This document shows positions 41,005 to 50,035 of a stretch of DNA of 64,000 nt, piece after piece. Every line of letters starts with the position of its first letter. Positions within the stretch are counted from its first letter, which is position 1. The position numbers and the translations under genes were made by a program. The DNA is from Nitrososphaera sp. (GTDB taxonomy: Archaea > Thermoproteota > Nitrososphaeria > Nitrososphaerales > Nitrososphaeraceae): the NCBI GenBank assembly GCA_039938515.1, contig JBDUUL010000006.1:1-64000 (forward strand), read 5' to 3'. The notes below the pieces were generated by a model. It ran no database searches and was not told the origin of the DNA. It saw only the letters and a list, made by a program, of their open reading frames with translations.

Positions 41005-41847
41005 TTACTTTGCTTTTGAATGCTTTGCCAAATTGACCGGCTTGAACGACCCTTTGAATTGAGAAATTAGCTTGCCTGGGACGTTCAAACCGCTATCGTT
41101 GGCCTGCTTTTCTTTCGGCTGCGGTTTTTGGGAAACCTTTTGAGGAGGCTGGTTGCCGCTCTGTCCGCTATTGGGGGTTGATGGCGTGGAGGGCGGGCTA
41201 GAAGTGGGCGGTTGGACGGTCGGCTTGGGTGTGCTTGGGGACGGGCTACTGCTCGGCTGTTGAACTTGCTTGGGAGCCGTGTTGTTTGAAGCCGGGGTTT
41301 GAGACTGTGGGCTCTGTGGGGGCGGACCTGAGGGATTTTGCTGCGCTGCGGGCTGGTTAACATAGACCATGACAGTGTGCTCGATAGGTATTGTCCTGTT
41401 GATGTAAACCGGCTTTTCAACCACTCTGTCGACAAAGACTGGCTTTGTAATAGTGTGGTTGACGTAAATCGGTACGGTCTTTACTACTTCGACAGTCCTG
41501 TTGATGTACACTGGCTTGTCTATCGTCCTGTTGATGTACTTGGGCACCTGGATGTAGACAGGCTTTTCGATTATTTTCGGGGCGGCCTGCATTGGCGCAG
41601 CCGCAGCCGGCGGCTGCTGAACCTGAGCAGCCAATGCCGATGGCTCCACATTGTTTGACGCCGACGCATAAGAGATTGCTATTGCAAGCACTGCAATAGT
41701 TCCCGCAATTGCAAATGCCACCAACATTCCGCGAAACCCGATGTCCGAAGCGTTCCGGAATCTCTTCGCAGAACCACGAGCATTCGCCTTTGTTGGCTGA
41801 TTGCCACTGCCTTCACCTGAACCGTTGTTTGGCAAATGCGAAGTCAT
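41005..41847 (-). CDS. Membrane-anchored protein with PVYINRT repeats
   Basis: A 280-residue protein with ATG start. A cytoplasmic part (1-43) precedes one membrane helix (MLVAFAIAGTIAVLAIAIS, about 44-62). Residues about 92-168 hold short imperfect repeats of the form K/R-P-V-Y/F-I/V-N/D-R-T/V, each about 9-14 residues, for example YINRTIDKPVYINRTVEVV. The C-terminal 110 residues are Pro/Ser/Gln-rich and end with lysines. It is outside the cell according to the anchor. The repeats recall the KxVYVNKT-like strings of S-layer-associated proteins; function unknown. Confidence 0.65.
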   Translation of the reverse strand: MTSHLPNNGSGEGSGNQPTKANARGSAKRFRNASDIGFRGMLVAFAIAGTIAVLAIAISYASASNNVEPSALAAQVQQPPAAAAPMQAAPKIIEKPVYIQVPKYINRTIDKPVYINRTVEVVKTVPIYVNHTITKPVFVDRVVEKPVYINRTIPIEHTVMVYVNQPAAQQNPSGPPPQSPQSQTPASNNTAPKQVQQPSSSPSPSTPKPTVQPPTSSPPSTPSTPNSGQSGNQPPQKVSQKPQPKEKQANDSGLNVPGKLISQFKGSFKPVNLAKHSKAK

Positions 41848-41922
41848 TTGAGGCTGGAAAGAGCTCCATAATTGATATTGAAACTAGCGTTCCGCTTCTG
41901 GAGGATTCAGCCGCGATACTGA

Positions 41923-42174
41923 TTATGGCAGAAGGTCAAGTGACATCTTAAGGAGCGAGATTTCGCTTTCGACGGCCTCTCTGTCCCATTCCTCTGAGCA
42001 GTGGCGGAGAAGGGACTCGCACGCGAGGATCTCGGCTCGCAATATGTCGCGCTTGTCCATGCAAAGCTGGTGGGCATCGCCAGTAAGCCTGTATGCCACT
42101 TTTCTTTGAGACCGCTCCCGCGAAGTGCAAGTTGTTGCCTCGATTAATGGCGACCCGGACTCCATAAGATTCAT
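41923..42174 (-). CDS. Hypothetical small protein (83 aa)
   Basis: 83 residues from ATG 42174. The C-terminal half is a charged helix (CMDKRDILRAEILACESLL, then WDREAVESEISLLKMSLDLL) with regular Leu spacing, likely a coiled coil. An alternative minus frame (41948-42226) covers the same bases but has a less natural composition. Function unknown. Confidence 0.5.
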   Translation of the reverse strand: MNLMESGSPLIEATTCTSRERSQRKVAYRLTGDAHQLCMDKRDILRAEILACESLLRHCSEEWDREAVESEISLLKMSLDLLP

Positions 42175-42373
42175 TGACGACGCCTCCCCGAAGACCCCGA
42201 GTCTGCCCGCGAAATATTACAAGCACTCCGCATCACGATATCCATATCCAAGTTAGAATTATCTAAATTCATATTTCTGCCACAAAGGAACTGTGGATAG
42301 GATTGAAGAATAGCGGTGGATTCTTCTTGAACTTGCATACTGGCTTGGTTCAAATATAGCCCCGGACGCTAAA

Positions 42374-42868
42374 ATGCAGATGGCTACGGGCAAAATCCAG
42401 ACCAAGTTCGGCGATATCAGCATAGAGTTCTTTGAGCAGGCAGCTCCGGAGACGGTGAACAACTTTAGAGAACTCGCGCAGAGCGGCTTTTTCGACGGCC
42501 TGCTGTTTCACAGAATAGTCCCGGGATTTGTCATTCAGGGAGGAGATCCGCTGACTAAGCACGCTTCTAACAAGGCAAGATGGGGCACCGGGGGTCCAGG
42601 CTGGAACGTCAAGGCGGAGTTTAACAAGAACAAGCACACCAGGGGAGCCCTCTCGATGGCCCGATCAAGCGATCCTAACAGCGCAGGCTCGCAGTTCTTC
42701 ATCGTGCTAAAAGACGCCAATTTTCTTGACGGGCAGTACACCGTTTTTGGAAGAGTTACCTCGGGAATGGAAGCGGTTGACAAGATAGCTTCACTCAAAA
42801 CTGACTCTGCTGACGCCCCTGTTGACCTTGACGGAGCCCGCATGACTAAGGTCACTATCAGCGAGTGA
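42374..42868 (+). CDS. Cyclophilin-type peptidyl-prolyl isomerase
   Basis: A 164-residue cytoplasmic enzyme with ATG start. FHRIVPGFVIQGGDPL holds the catalytic Arg, and AGSQFFIVLKDANFLDGQY is the second active-site block. It speeds cis-trans isomerisation of prolyl bonds during protein folding. There is no signal peptide. Close in length to single-domain prokaryotic cyclophilins, so it is complete. Confidence 0.9.
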   Translation: MQMATGKIQTKFGDISIEFFEQAAPETVNNFRELAQSGFFDGLLFHRIVPGFVIQGGDPLTKHASNKARWGTGGPGWNVKAEFNKNKHTRGALSMARSSDPNSAGSQFFIVLKDANFLDGQYTVFGRVTSGMEAVDKIASLKTDSADAPVDLDGARMTKVTISE

Positions 42869-42884
42869 GCTGGCTGAAGGCCGG

Positions 42885-43490
42885 CTAATCGTCGCCGGAC
42901 ATCACTGCGCGAACCATTGCAAGCCAGGCACTCCGGTTCGCCTTATCGTTAATTCCTTGGATGCGGTTCAGGCTTATGCCGTCATATAGGGCGACAAAAC
43001 CAATCGCCAAGTCACCCGGGTTTAGGTTCTTTTTCCTCTGGAACAGATGGCCCTGTTTTTCCAAGAATTCCTTTACTTCCTGGGTAACCTTCAGGCGGTG
43101 CTCGTGCAGGGCTTTCCTGAGACGTTCGTTATGAACAGACTCGAGCATAATCTCAAGAAACATAAGATGCTGGTTGACGCCGAGCTTTTTCGAATTGTCA
43201 TAAATCTTGTCCGCATCTGCAACGAGATCGAGATTGCTGGCCAGGAGTTCAGAAAAATGGCTCTTTAGTTCATCTAGGTAGAATTCGCATATCGCTCCAA
43301 AGAGGTCCTCTTTGCTCTCAAAGTACAGATAGATAGTCCCCTTTCCGAGACCAACACGCTTCGCTATCTCCTCCATCCGAGTTCCCGAAAACCCAAACTC
43401 GGAAAAGCACTCGATGGCAGCCTGAACTATCCGCGCCTTGACCTCGATTTTGTAAACAGGAGCAACTCGAGGGCTCATTTCAGGGTGCAC
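42885..43490 (-). CDS. TetR/AcrR-family repressor
   Basis: 201 residues from ATG 43490 (an internal ATG four codons later is possible). The N-terminal helix-turn-helix is canonical: KARIVQAAIECFSEFGFSGT then MEEIAKRVGLGKGTIYLYFESKEDLF. The C-terminal ligand-binding domain is helical and specific. A palindrome at 43567-43584, 77 nt upstream, is a good operator, so the gene probably represses itself. Ligand unknown. Confidence 0.9.
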   Translation of the reverse strand: MHPEMSPRVAPVYKIEVKARIVQAAIECFSEFGFSGTRMEEIAKRVGLGKGTIYLYFESKEDLFGAICEFYLDELKSHFSELLASNLDLVADADKIYDNSKKLGVNQHLMFLEIMLESVHNERLRKALHEHRLKVTQEVKEFLEKQGHLFQRKKNLNPGDLAIGFVALYDGISLNRIQGINDKANRSAWLAMVRAVMSGDD

Positions 43491-43566
43491 TCGAATCGGC
43501 AGTCATCCAAGCATGAACCGATCAAAATTTCCGGTACCCGATGGCTGCACGCATCTAATAAGCATA

Positions 43567-43584
43567 ACTGACCGGCGGGTCAGT
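43567..43584. promoter_or_regulatory. Palindromic TetR-type operator
   Basis: ACTGACC-GGCG-GGTCAGT is a perfect inverted repeat with 7-nt arms and a 4-nt spacer. TGACC/GGTCA half-sites are typical of the operators of the TetR/AcrR family. It lies between the TetR gene and a zinc-finger gene, both on the minus strand. Confidence 0.7.
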
Positions 43585-43598
43585 ATCACACCTGCAGG

Positions 43599-43718
43599 TC
43601 ACTCGCCGACCATCTGGTGGCCGTGGTGCTCTTCATGATGCTTGTCGGCGGCATCTTTTGTCAGAAATTCCTTGCCGCAGTCCATGCATCGAAATGTCCC
43701 CGCCTCGTATTCTGACAA
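43599..43718 (-). CDS. Tiny C2H2 zinc-finger protein (39 aa)
   Basis: A 39-codon frame starting TTG 43718 (LSEYEAGTFRCMDCGKEF). Cys11 and Cys14 plus a histidine cluster (KHHEEHHGH) form a C2H2 finger with Phe18 at the usual core position. There is no ATG or GTG before the upstream stops, which decides the TTG start. The operator of the TetR gene lies just after its stop. Such mini fingers are frequent in this lineage. Confidence 0.6.
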   Translation of the reverse strand: MSEYEAGTFRCMDCGKEFLTKDAADKHHEEHHGHQMVGE

Positions 43719-43889
43719 TGAATCTTGTCCGGACCTTCCCTCTGAACATAGGTTGTAGGCAATGCCAGCCTATTAACGATTGTCATCCCGGTCCTGCTAT
43801 CGTGCGTCCGCTACAGTATCTTTAATCCTATTTTACCTGGAACCGGTCAGAATACCTTTTCTAGTCGCGGGCATATTGCTAAGACTGCC

Positions 43890-44294
43890 TTGCCCGTCGA
43901 TTATGAGTTTCTTGAACGGTTCTGCGTAGAAATCCTGTCGCAAAGTAGGTCCTTGTCCTGGGTGGGCGTGACTAACCATCTTGGAGTCATTCTTGCACAG
44001 ACCTGCCGCGACCAAACCCGCCCCCTTCTGACCGAGGAGGAAAACGAGGAATATGCCTCAAGCGCGGTAGCTCGCCAAAAGACGAGGGCAAAATTTGAGC
44101 CGAAGATAGGCAGGCTTGTTTATGCATTCGGGCGTTACGAAGGGCTTCTCCGCGCTACAATTCCCATAAGCAATAGGTTCTTTGGCCTGGTTACCTTTGA
44201 CCCCGGGGAAAAGCATTTCGACTCGATCATTACCGACAGAATCCTTGCCATTACCAAGGGATATGCCGACCACTTCGCCGCCATGGAAGAATAG
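43890..44294 (+). CDS. Hypothetical protein with roadblock-like features
   Basis: 134 residues from TTG 43890. Alternating strands and helices (SLSWVGVTNHLGVILAQT, then LRATIPISNRFFGLVTFDPG and RILAITKGYADHF) recall the profilin-like roadblock/longin fold, a guess from the pattern alone. No membrane segment. Proteins of this kind are numerous and uncharacterised in Nitrososphaeria. Confidence 0.55.
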   Translation: MPVDYEFLERFCVEILSQSRSLSWVGVTNHLGVILAQTCRDQTRPLLTEEENEEYASSAVARQKTRAKFEPKIGRLVYAFGRYEGLLRATIPISNRFFGLVTFDPGEKHFDSIITDRILAITKGYADHFAAMEE

Positions 44295-44479
44295 GTTACG
44301 TCCGCCGAAATTAGTTCGTCGATTGACAATCCAAGTTTATTGGCTCTCACGCATTGGGAATCGATGGCTGCCGAATGTCCCTCGGGAGAATCACATGCGG
44401 AACGACGTTTCATTGTTGGCGCGGCGATTCTCCGCTGTTCTAAAGCGTAGAATTAAGACTATAAGCGGGTCAATAGGGC

Positions 44480-46813
44480 GTGAAGGGAGCAGATTTGGCA
44501 AGATATCCCGTCGTCGGAATGGCTGGAATTGGCATAGTCGCGGCAGTTGCATTTGTCTGGGTTTTGAGCCTCACGGTACAACCAGGCGTGCCGCAGACAA
44601 CCGGCCCTGGCGCACAGATCCGCCCGAGTGCCGAGACGGTCCAAAATTCAAGCCAGAGTTCTTCTGTGGGTGCAAGTGCTCTTGCAGTCGGCGACTCGCA
44701 GTCGATAAAGAAATTCTCCTCAGTTAGCGAACTTGAAAAGTTTTTGTCGACGGTAGCGACGATAAACCCTCAGGGTGTCTCAAGCCCCCCGCCCGGAGTA
44801 TTCAAGCAGGGCGGGCCCGTGTCTAATCGAGAAGCTGCATCAATAGGAGCTGCGCCGGCCGCCCCCTCTGCCCAGGCTTCCCAAGGGGCAAGCGGAGTCG
44901 CATCACCCGCCTACTCGACAACGAATGTTCAGGTGGCAGGGGTAGACGAACCGGACCTGGTAAAGAATGACGCCAAGTACGCCTACGTCCTGTCTGGCGA
45001 CAAATTGGAGATAATCCGCGCATATCCTGCCGAAAATGCAACAATAGTGTCAAAGGTCGGGCTGGACGTCCAGCAGGGTCAGACACTCCAGAACATGTTT
45101 GTGCTCAACAATACTGTCGTGGTATTCTACCAAAAGTACGTAGAACAACCTGTAATCCCTCCCTACGATTACCTTCCGCAGCCAGTCTCTCGCCCCGAGA
45201 CCCACGTCCTGATAATCAATGTCTCAGATAGGTCACATCCCTCGGTATCTGCTGATTACACCGTAAGCGGTACCTACGCGGACGCCCGCATGATAGGCAA
45301 GTATGTTTACCTGGTTACTTCGAGTTCGATCGACAGCTATGTCCATCCTTGGATACCTCGCGTCATGCAGTCTTCCCGCATAGTCTCGATGCCGGACATA
45401 TACTACTTTGACAATCCCGAGCAGTACTACTCTTTTGACACCGTAACTTCCATAGATACTACGAATTCGACTTCTCAGCCCGTCAAGTCGGAGACCTACA
45501 TGATGAACCCTTCTTCGACAATCTACGTTTCAAAGGAAAATATCTACATCGCGTACCAGCGGAACCTTCCGTTCGGATACTATCCTAACGGAAATTCCAA
45601 CGGCGACAGGGAACGATTCTTTCAGGCGGTTCTCCCGCTAATGCCTTCCGACGTCCAGACGACGATAAAGTCGATAGATGCAAACACCAGCTTGACGAGC
45701 TCGGAAAAGTGGGACCAGATATCAAGCGTGCTTCAAAGTACATACAACAAGATGTCAGGCGACGACAGAGCGTCGCTTCAGGATAAGATAAAACAATCTC
45801 TTTCCGAATACGACGTGAAGATCGCCCGGGCATCTCAATCCACGATAATTCACAAGATCGCGATATCATCTAACGGCACTATCAATTACGTTGGGCGAGG
45901 CGAGGTCGAAGGTACGCTTCTCAACCAGTTTTCGATGGATGAGAACGGCACCTACTTCAGGGTCGCCACAACTTCGAATTACTTTATTCCCTACCAGGGC
46001 ATCGACCAGAGATACAACAACGTATACGTTCTCGACGGCAACATGAGCGTCGCTGGCAAGCTCCAAGGAATCGCCAAAGACGAGTCGATATATGCCGCCC
46101 GCTTTATTGGAGACAGACTGTACCTGGTTACCTACCAGTCAATCGACCCCTTCTTCGTCATAGACCTGTCGTCTGCAACTCCGAAAATTCTGGGCACTCT
46201 TAAGCTTCCCGGATACTCTGACTACCTGGACCCCTATGACAAGACACACATCATTGGGATAGGCAGGGAAACCCAACCCAACGGTTATGGGGGAGTAACA
46301 AACGGCCCGCTAAGAGCAGCCCTGTTCGACGTATCTGATGTCTCTAACCCCAAACTCGTCGACTCGTATCAGATTGGCGACGCGGGATCATACTCGGAAG
46401 CCCTTTATGAGCACAAGGCATTGCTGATGGACAAATCAAAGAACTTACTTGTACTGCCGGTCAGCATACCACCGGGTTACGAACCACCGGCAGATAAAGG
46501 CGGAGTTCCTATGCTGAGGCCTCACCAGACGGGGTGGACTGGATTTTATGTGTTCAGCATAGATCCATCTTCAGGCTTTACGCTGAAAGGAACCGTGGAC
46601 CATACCTCAGTCGAGGGCCAGCAAGGTTACTACTACGGCGGATCCGGCAGTAGGGCATTTTACATTGACGAAACTCTGTACACAATCACGGTCGGCAATT
46701 TGTTCAAGGCAAACTCGCTCTCAGACATGCACGAAATTAACAAGCTTGATCTCGGCCCTGCCGGCGGAATCGTGCCCTATCTTGGCGGCCAGGCCGGCGC
46801 TCCAACGAAGTAG
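44480..46813 (+). CDS. Secreted beta-propeller domain protein
   Basis: 777 residues from GTG 44480. A signal anchor (YPVVGMAGIGIVAAVAFVWV, about 8-27) precedes a low-complexity linker and a large domain beginning VQVAGVDEPDLVKNDAKYAY, the signature of the secreted beta-propeller family PF09826. Repeated blades follow with segments such as DARMIGKYVYLVTS, DRLYLVTYQSIDPFFVIDLS and KNLLVLPV. Family members are found on archaeal and bacterial surfaces, with function largely unknown. Length is usual for the family. Confidence 0.8.
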   Translation: MKGADLARYPVVGMAGIGIVAAVAFVWVLSLTVQPGVPQTTGPGAQIRPSAETVQNSSQSSSVGASALAVGDSQSIKKFSSVSELEKFLSTVATINPQGVSSPPPGVFKQGGPVSNREAASIGAAPAAPSAQASQGASGVASPAYSTTNVQVAGVDEPDLVKNDAKYAYVLSGDKLEIIRAYPAENATIVSKVGLDVQQGQTLQNMFVLNNTVVVFYQKYVEQPVIPPYDYLPQPVSRPETHVLIINVSDRSHPSVSADYTVSGTYADARMIGKYVYLVTSSSIDSYVHPWIPRVMQSSRIVSMPDIYYFDNPEQYYSFDTVTSIDTTNSTSQPVKSETYMMNPSSTIYVSKENIYIAYQRNLPFGYYPNGNSNGDRERFFQAVLPLMPSDVQTTIKSIDANTSLTSSEKWDQISSVLQSTYNKMSGDDRASLQDKIKQSLSEYDVKIARASQSTIIHKIAISSNGTINYVGRGEVEGTLLNQFSMDENGTYFRVATTSNYFIPYQGIDQRYNNVYVLDGNMSVAGKLQGIAKDESIYAARFIGDRLYLVTYQSIDPFFVIDLSSATPKILGTLKLPGYSDYLDPYDKTHIIGIGRETQPNGYGGVTNGPLRAALFDVSDVSNPKLVDSYQIGDAGSYSEALYEHKALLMDKSKNLLVLPVSIPPGYEPPADKGGVPMLRPHQTGWTGFYVFSIDPSSGFTLKGTVDHTSVEGQQGYYYGGSGSRAFYIDETLYTITVGNLFKANSLSDMHEINKLDLGPAGGIVPYLGGQAGAPTK

Positions 46814-46870
46814 CGGACTTGCATAGTCGGGAAAATTATTTTAATCACGCCTCTGTAACCACCTCGATAA

Positions 46871-47293
46871 ATGGCGTTAGGAAGAGAGGAACAAGTCATC
46901 AGCGAACCAGTGACCGAGGATCTTACGACGGAAACGACGCCTCAAATGGCGATTGAAGAGACGCCCGCCTCGCCAACAATTGCACAGCTTCAGACTGTTG
47001 GAGCATCTAACCAGGAGGCAATGGTTGCACAGACATTGAAAAGAGTAAAGCGTCAGGCAAAAGAGATCGAAAAGATCGCCAAGACTCTGAAGGGGATTTC
47101 CGCTGACGTTGCAGATGGCAACAAGGGTCAGGGAAAGCAGCTAAAGCAGTTGCAGACAGAACTGGTCCGGGTTTCAGCAGCTATCAAGAGATTGCAAAAG
47201 AAGAGCCAGCAGAGGCCTCGTACCAAACTCGCCGCGAAAAAGTCGTCTGCACGCAAGCCCTCAAGAAAGAAGTCATCCAGCCGCAGGAGATAG
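46871..47293 (+). CDS. Coiled-coil protein with histone-like basic tail
   Basis: A 140-residue cytoplasmic protein. The N-terminal 45 residues are acidic and Thr/Pro-rich; residues about 58-113 form a coiled coil (VKRQAKEIEKIAKTLKGI); the last 30 residues are Lys/Arg/Ser-rich (QRPRTKLAAKKSSARKPS), like a nucleic-acid-binding tail. A TATA-like AATTATTTTAAT lies about 25 nt upstream. Possibly a chromatin-associated protein. Confidence 0.6.
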   Translation: MALGREEQVISEPVTEDLTTETTPQMAIEETPASPTIAQLQTVGASNQEAMVAQTLKRVKRQAKEIEKIAKTLKGISADVADGNKGQGKQLKQLQTELVRVSAAIKRLQKKSQQRPRTKLAAKKSSARKPSRKKSSSRRR

Positions 47294-47360
47294 CGGGCAT
47301 ATAGCTCGCCGCGTTGGCTGAGCGCTCAGACGCAAATACACCTGCGTCTATCCGGCAGTC

Positions 47361-47537
47361 TCACTCTTTGAGCGTTGCGCCCCTGAGCTCTGAAAGGTAT
47401 CCGAAGAACGTTATAGGATGCTCCTTCTGGCACTTGACGCAGGTTATAACTGCGTTCTGGGCATTTCTCCCGCCCACGACGCGGTCGATATAGTCTATCT
47501 GTTTTCCGCAAGAACACTGTATTTTTAATGTCGCCAA
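47361..47537 (-). CDS. Small zinc-ribbon protein (58 aa)
   Basis: A 58-codon frame from TTG 47537 to TGA 47361. CSC near the start (residues 8-10) and CVKC (about 33-36) flank a 22-residue segment. A TATA-like AAAAAATATTAG is 26-37 nt upstream. It would be missed by normal length cut-offs. Function unknown. Confidence 0.55.
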   Translation of the reverse strand: MATLKIQCSCGKQIDYIDRVVGGRNAQNAVITCVKCQKEHPITFFGYLSELRGATLKE

Positions 47538-47679
47538 GCGCTTGAGGGTTGATTCATCTGGCTAATATTTTTTCTGAGCATTGACCGCGCTACCTGCTAC
47601 CAGTTTTGACAGTGCGACCTGTTAGTCTTGACAATGTTGGTAAAATAGAGTGAATGAAACTTGGAGAAAAGGTAATTCG

Positions 47680-47868
47680 ATGTATAACAGGCAGTCCTGT
47701 AGAGAATGCGGATGCAAGCTTGAGCCATTCTGCGTCTGCCTTCAGTGCAGGGAGCAGCTGGGATGGGTTTGTGTGCAATGTGGCAGGACCGAGGATTATA
47801 GCCGAATTCATGCGCGGGAGGGCTCGTGCGAAGGGGCCCTTCAGATAATCGAGGTTGTCAGCAGCTAG
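47680..47868 (+). CDS. Cysteine-rich zinc-binding protein (62 aa)
   Basis: 62 residues from ATG 47680 (GTG 47650 gives ten more). It has three CxxC pairs in a row, CRECGC, CVCLQC and CVQC, plus a later Cys, enough for two zinc sites. Aromatic residues lie between the pairs as in rubredoxin-like ribbons. It overlaps no other gene. Function unknown. Confidence 0.6.
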   Translation: MYNRQSCRECGCKLEPFCVCLQCREQLGWVCVQCGRTEDYSRIHAREGSCEGALQIIEVVSS

Positions 47869-47880
47869 AGGTTCGAACTG

Positions 47881-48204
47881 TTACTTTGCAGCCTCCATCC
47901 GTCTGTCATATGCCTCGATGATTTTTTGAAGCGCCGCGTCTTCCTCACGCGCCGCGGCCATGAATTCCTGCGTGAAAACTGATCGGCTGACCTCCTCAAT
48001 CGTCCTGTAGAAGCTCTCGCTTTGCTGCTCCTCCATCTCTTGAATTCTCGGCCGGAGCTCAGGCAGAAAGGCGGATCTTACAAGCATTTGTTGTATTAGC
48101 AGCCGCTCGTATCTGCTTGCGGCAAAAAACCGTCTAAAGACGTTCTTACGTTCCGCTTCTTCCAGTTTTCTCATGTCTTCGGGGGAAGGAAGCTGAAAGG
48201 TCAT
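47881..48204 (-). CDS. Helical hypothetical protein
   Basis: 107 residues from ATG 48204 (the frame is open to 48279, but that would overlap the next gene). Predicted to be almost wholly helical and rich in Glu/Arg (EDMRKLEEAERKNVFRRFF, then MEEQQSESFYRTIEEVSRS). No membrane or metal sites. Function unknown. Confidence 0.55.
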   Translation of the reverse strand: MTFQLPSPEDMRKLEEAERKNVFRRFFAASRYERLLIQQMLVRSAFLPELRPRIQEMEEQQSESFYRTIEEVSRSVFTQEFMAAAREEDAALQKIIEAYDRRMEAAK

Positions 48205-48262
48205 AGTACAAACGATGCTTGCTGAATTAAAAGACTTGTTGTTGTCTATGCGGTCTGATGGG

Positions 48263-48469
48263 CTATGTTTCTGCGACAAAGACCTTTCTTAGATCAGAAT
48301 AGCCCCGCCGCGTTCTGAAGACCCAAACTTTGCCACACGACTCGCACGTCAAGGCATCTGCCTTACCAGACAGCGCGATTTCTATATGACTACAGCGAAC
48401 CTGGTATTCTCTCTTTGCCGCCTCCATGTCGCGGAGCGTAGCTACATCCCTTCCCGGGTTTTCTGTCAC
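48263..48469 (-). CDS. Small zinc-ribbon-like protein (68 aa)
   Basis: 68 residues from ATG 48469. A single CESC pair with a preceding Cys-His (CSHIEIAL) gives four ligands, likely for one zinc. The C terminus is basic (RTRRGYSDLRK). It is followed after a short gap by the helical gene on the same strand. Confidence 0.5.
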   Translation of the reverse strand: MTENPGRDVATLRDMEAAKREYQVRCSHIEIALSGKADALTCESCGKVWVFRTRRGYSDLRKVFVAET

Positions 48470-48632
48470 TTGGTTCCTGGTAGTGAATCGACGATATAAT
48501 TCAAAGTCTGTCTGACAGTTGAAGGCCGCCTCGCATTATCTTATGGAATAATGAATCAGACATCATATATCGGCAATCTTGGTTTGAGTACCGAAACACT
48601 TCATGCTACAACGGCAGAAGGAGGGATGACCC

Positions 48633-49013
48633 CTGGAATCCACAAACGCGATCCTGCTTCTTGACGATGAGTTTGACATTGTCACCATATTTACCCGAGG
48701 CTTAAGAAAGAACGGCTTCACAGTCTTTGGGTTTTCCGACCCCCTAATTGCACTTGAGCATTTCAAGGTGAACTCTCAGAGCTACAGGCTCGTTGTCACC
48801 GACGTGCGAATGCCAAAAATGAACGGTTTTGAATTTGCGTCCAATGTGAGGGAAATCAATCCCAAAGTCAAGATAGTCCTGATGTCCGCCTTTGAATTAT
48901 CTGATGTCGAATATTCCGCCGCGCTCCACTCGCTAAAAATCGACGGCTTTCTTCGCAAGCCTGTCGAAATTCCGACACTCATAAAGGAAGTACGCGACAC
49001 TGTGACTGGCTGA
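48633..49013 (+). CDS. Receiver-only response regulator with apparent CTG start
   Basis: 126 residues if translation begins at CTG 48633. The receiver domain is intact: acid pair in LLLDDE, phosphoacceptor Asp in VVTDVRMPKM, Thr/Ser switch in VLMSAF and Lys in LRKP. The only other start in the frame is GTG 48768, which would remove the acid pair. AAGGAGGG lies eight nt before the CTG, and a TGA closes the frame just upstream. A non-canonical CTG start is therefore the simplest reading. It may relay signals in a two-component system with a separate output partner. Confidence 0.7.
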   Translation: MESTNAILLLDDEFDIVTIFTRGLRKNGFTVFGFSDPLIALEHFKVNSQSYRLVVTDVRMPKMNGFEFASNVREINPKVKIVLMSAFELSDVEYSAALHSLKIDGFLRKPVEIPTLIKEVRDTVTG

Positions 49014-49029
49014 TCGACACCCCTGAGAG

Positions 49030-49998
49030 TTGGCGCTTGCCCACCTTACCCGAGTCTTATTATTGCCCGGTTCCTTCAAATCCACCCATTCGTTGGCCGC
49101 TAGAACACCAAAGCGCCGCGGAAGGACGAGCACAAGCTCATTCGGGGTCTCGCGCAGGGAAGGCCATGATTCTTCCCGCTTTTACAAGCGCAAGCTCTAC
49201 ATCAGCCAGCCCGAGAAAGTCGAAATATCTTGCGCCGACAACCCTGTCCCTAATCAGACGCTCAACAGGATTTTCTGCAAAAGCAGCGAGCAAATGACGG
49301 AACTCCCAGACAGATCCGTTCATCTTGCCATAACGTCGCCTCCGTACAATGTAGGCAAGGCGTATGATGCAGACCTGTCACTCGATGAATACCTGGCAAT
49401 GTTTGGAAGGGTGTGCAGGGAGCTCCAGCGAGTGCTTGTGGATGGAGGGCGATTCTGCCTCAACGTTGCAAACATAGGAAGGAAACCGTACATACCAATC
49501 CACAGCTACATGATTTCAGAATTGCGCAAAGTAGGCTTTCTTATGAGGGGCGAGATCATATGGGACAAAGGGTCTAGCGCAGGCTCGTCTACCGCGTGGG
49601 GGAGCTGGCGATCAGCCTCAAACCCATCACTTCGCGACGTACACGAATACATCCTCGTCTTCTGCAAGGGGACTTTCGGCCGCCCGAAGAGCGAAAAAAA
49701 GAGCACGATATCTCGAGACGAGTTCCTAGAGTACACAAAGAGCATCTGGCGATTTCCTGCTGAATCAGCATCGCGGGTGGGCCATCCTGCGCCCTTCCCT
49801 CTCGAGCTGCCCAAGAGGTGCATCAAGCTTTACAGCTTTGAGAATGATGTAGTCCTTGATCCCTTCTGCGGTTCCGGCTCGACTTGCATAGCGGCACGCG
49901 ACTCTCGGAGGAATTACGTGGGCTATGAGACTGAGAGCGATTACGTGAGGCTAGCCAATCGCAGGCTACAACGAACCGGACACGGGAACGAGCCATAA
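49030..49998 (+). CDS. Beta-class DNA methyltransferase
   Basis: 322 residues from TTG 49030; the true start may be further in. Motif IV is TSPPYN (102-107) and motif I is DPFCGSGSTCIAA near the C terminus, an order typical of beta-class N4-cytosine and N6-adenine methylases; the SPPY form favours N4-cytosine. The segment between (WDKGSSAGSSTAWGSW and SLRDVHEYILVFCKG) is standard for the family. No restriction enzyme gene is adjacent. It could be an orphan regulatory methylase. Confidence 0.8.
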   Translation: MALAHLTRVLLLPGSFKSTHSLAARTPKRRGRTSTSSFGVSRREGHDSSRFYKRKLYISQPEKVEISCADNPVPNQTLNRIFCKSSEQMTELPDRSVHLAITSPPYNVGKAYDADLSLDEYLAMFGRVCRELQRVLVDGGRFCLNVANIGRKPYIPIHSYMISELRKVGFLMRGEIIWDKGSSAGSSTAWGSWRSASNPSLRDVHEYILVFCKGTFGRPKSEKKSTISRDEFLEYTKSIWRFPAESASRVGHPAPFPLELPKRCIKLYSFENDVVLDPFCGSGSTCIAARDSRRNYVGYETESDYVRLANRRLQRTGHGNEP

Positions 49999-50035
49999 AG
50001 GAAATAAGGTCGGGGGGCGTACTTGCGTAGAGACC

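Noticed and set aside
49037-49297. 86-codon frame overlapping the methyltransferase start
   Set aside because: Out of frame with the conserved methyltransferase and Ser/Ala-rich without motif.
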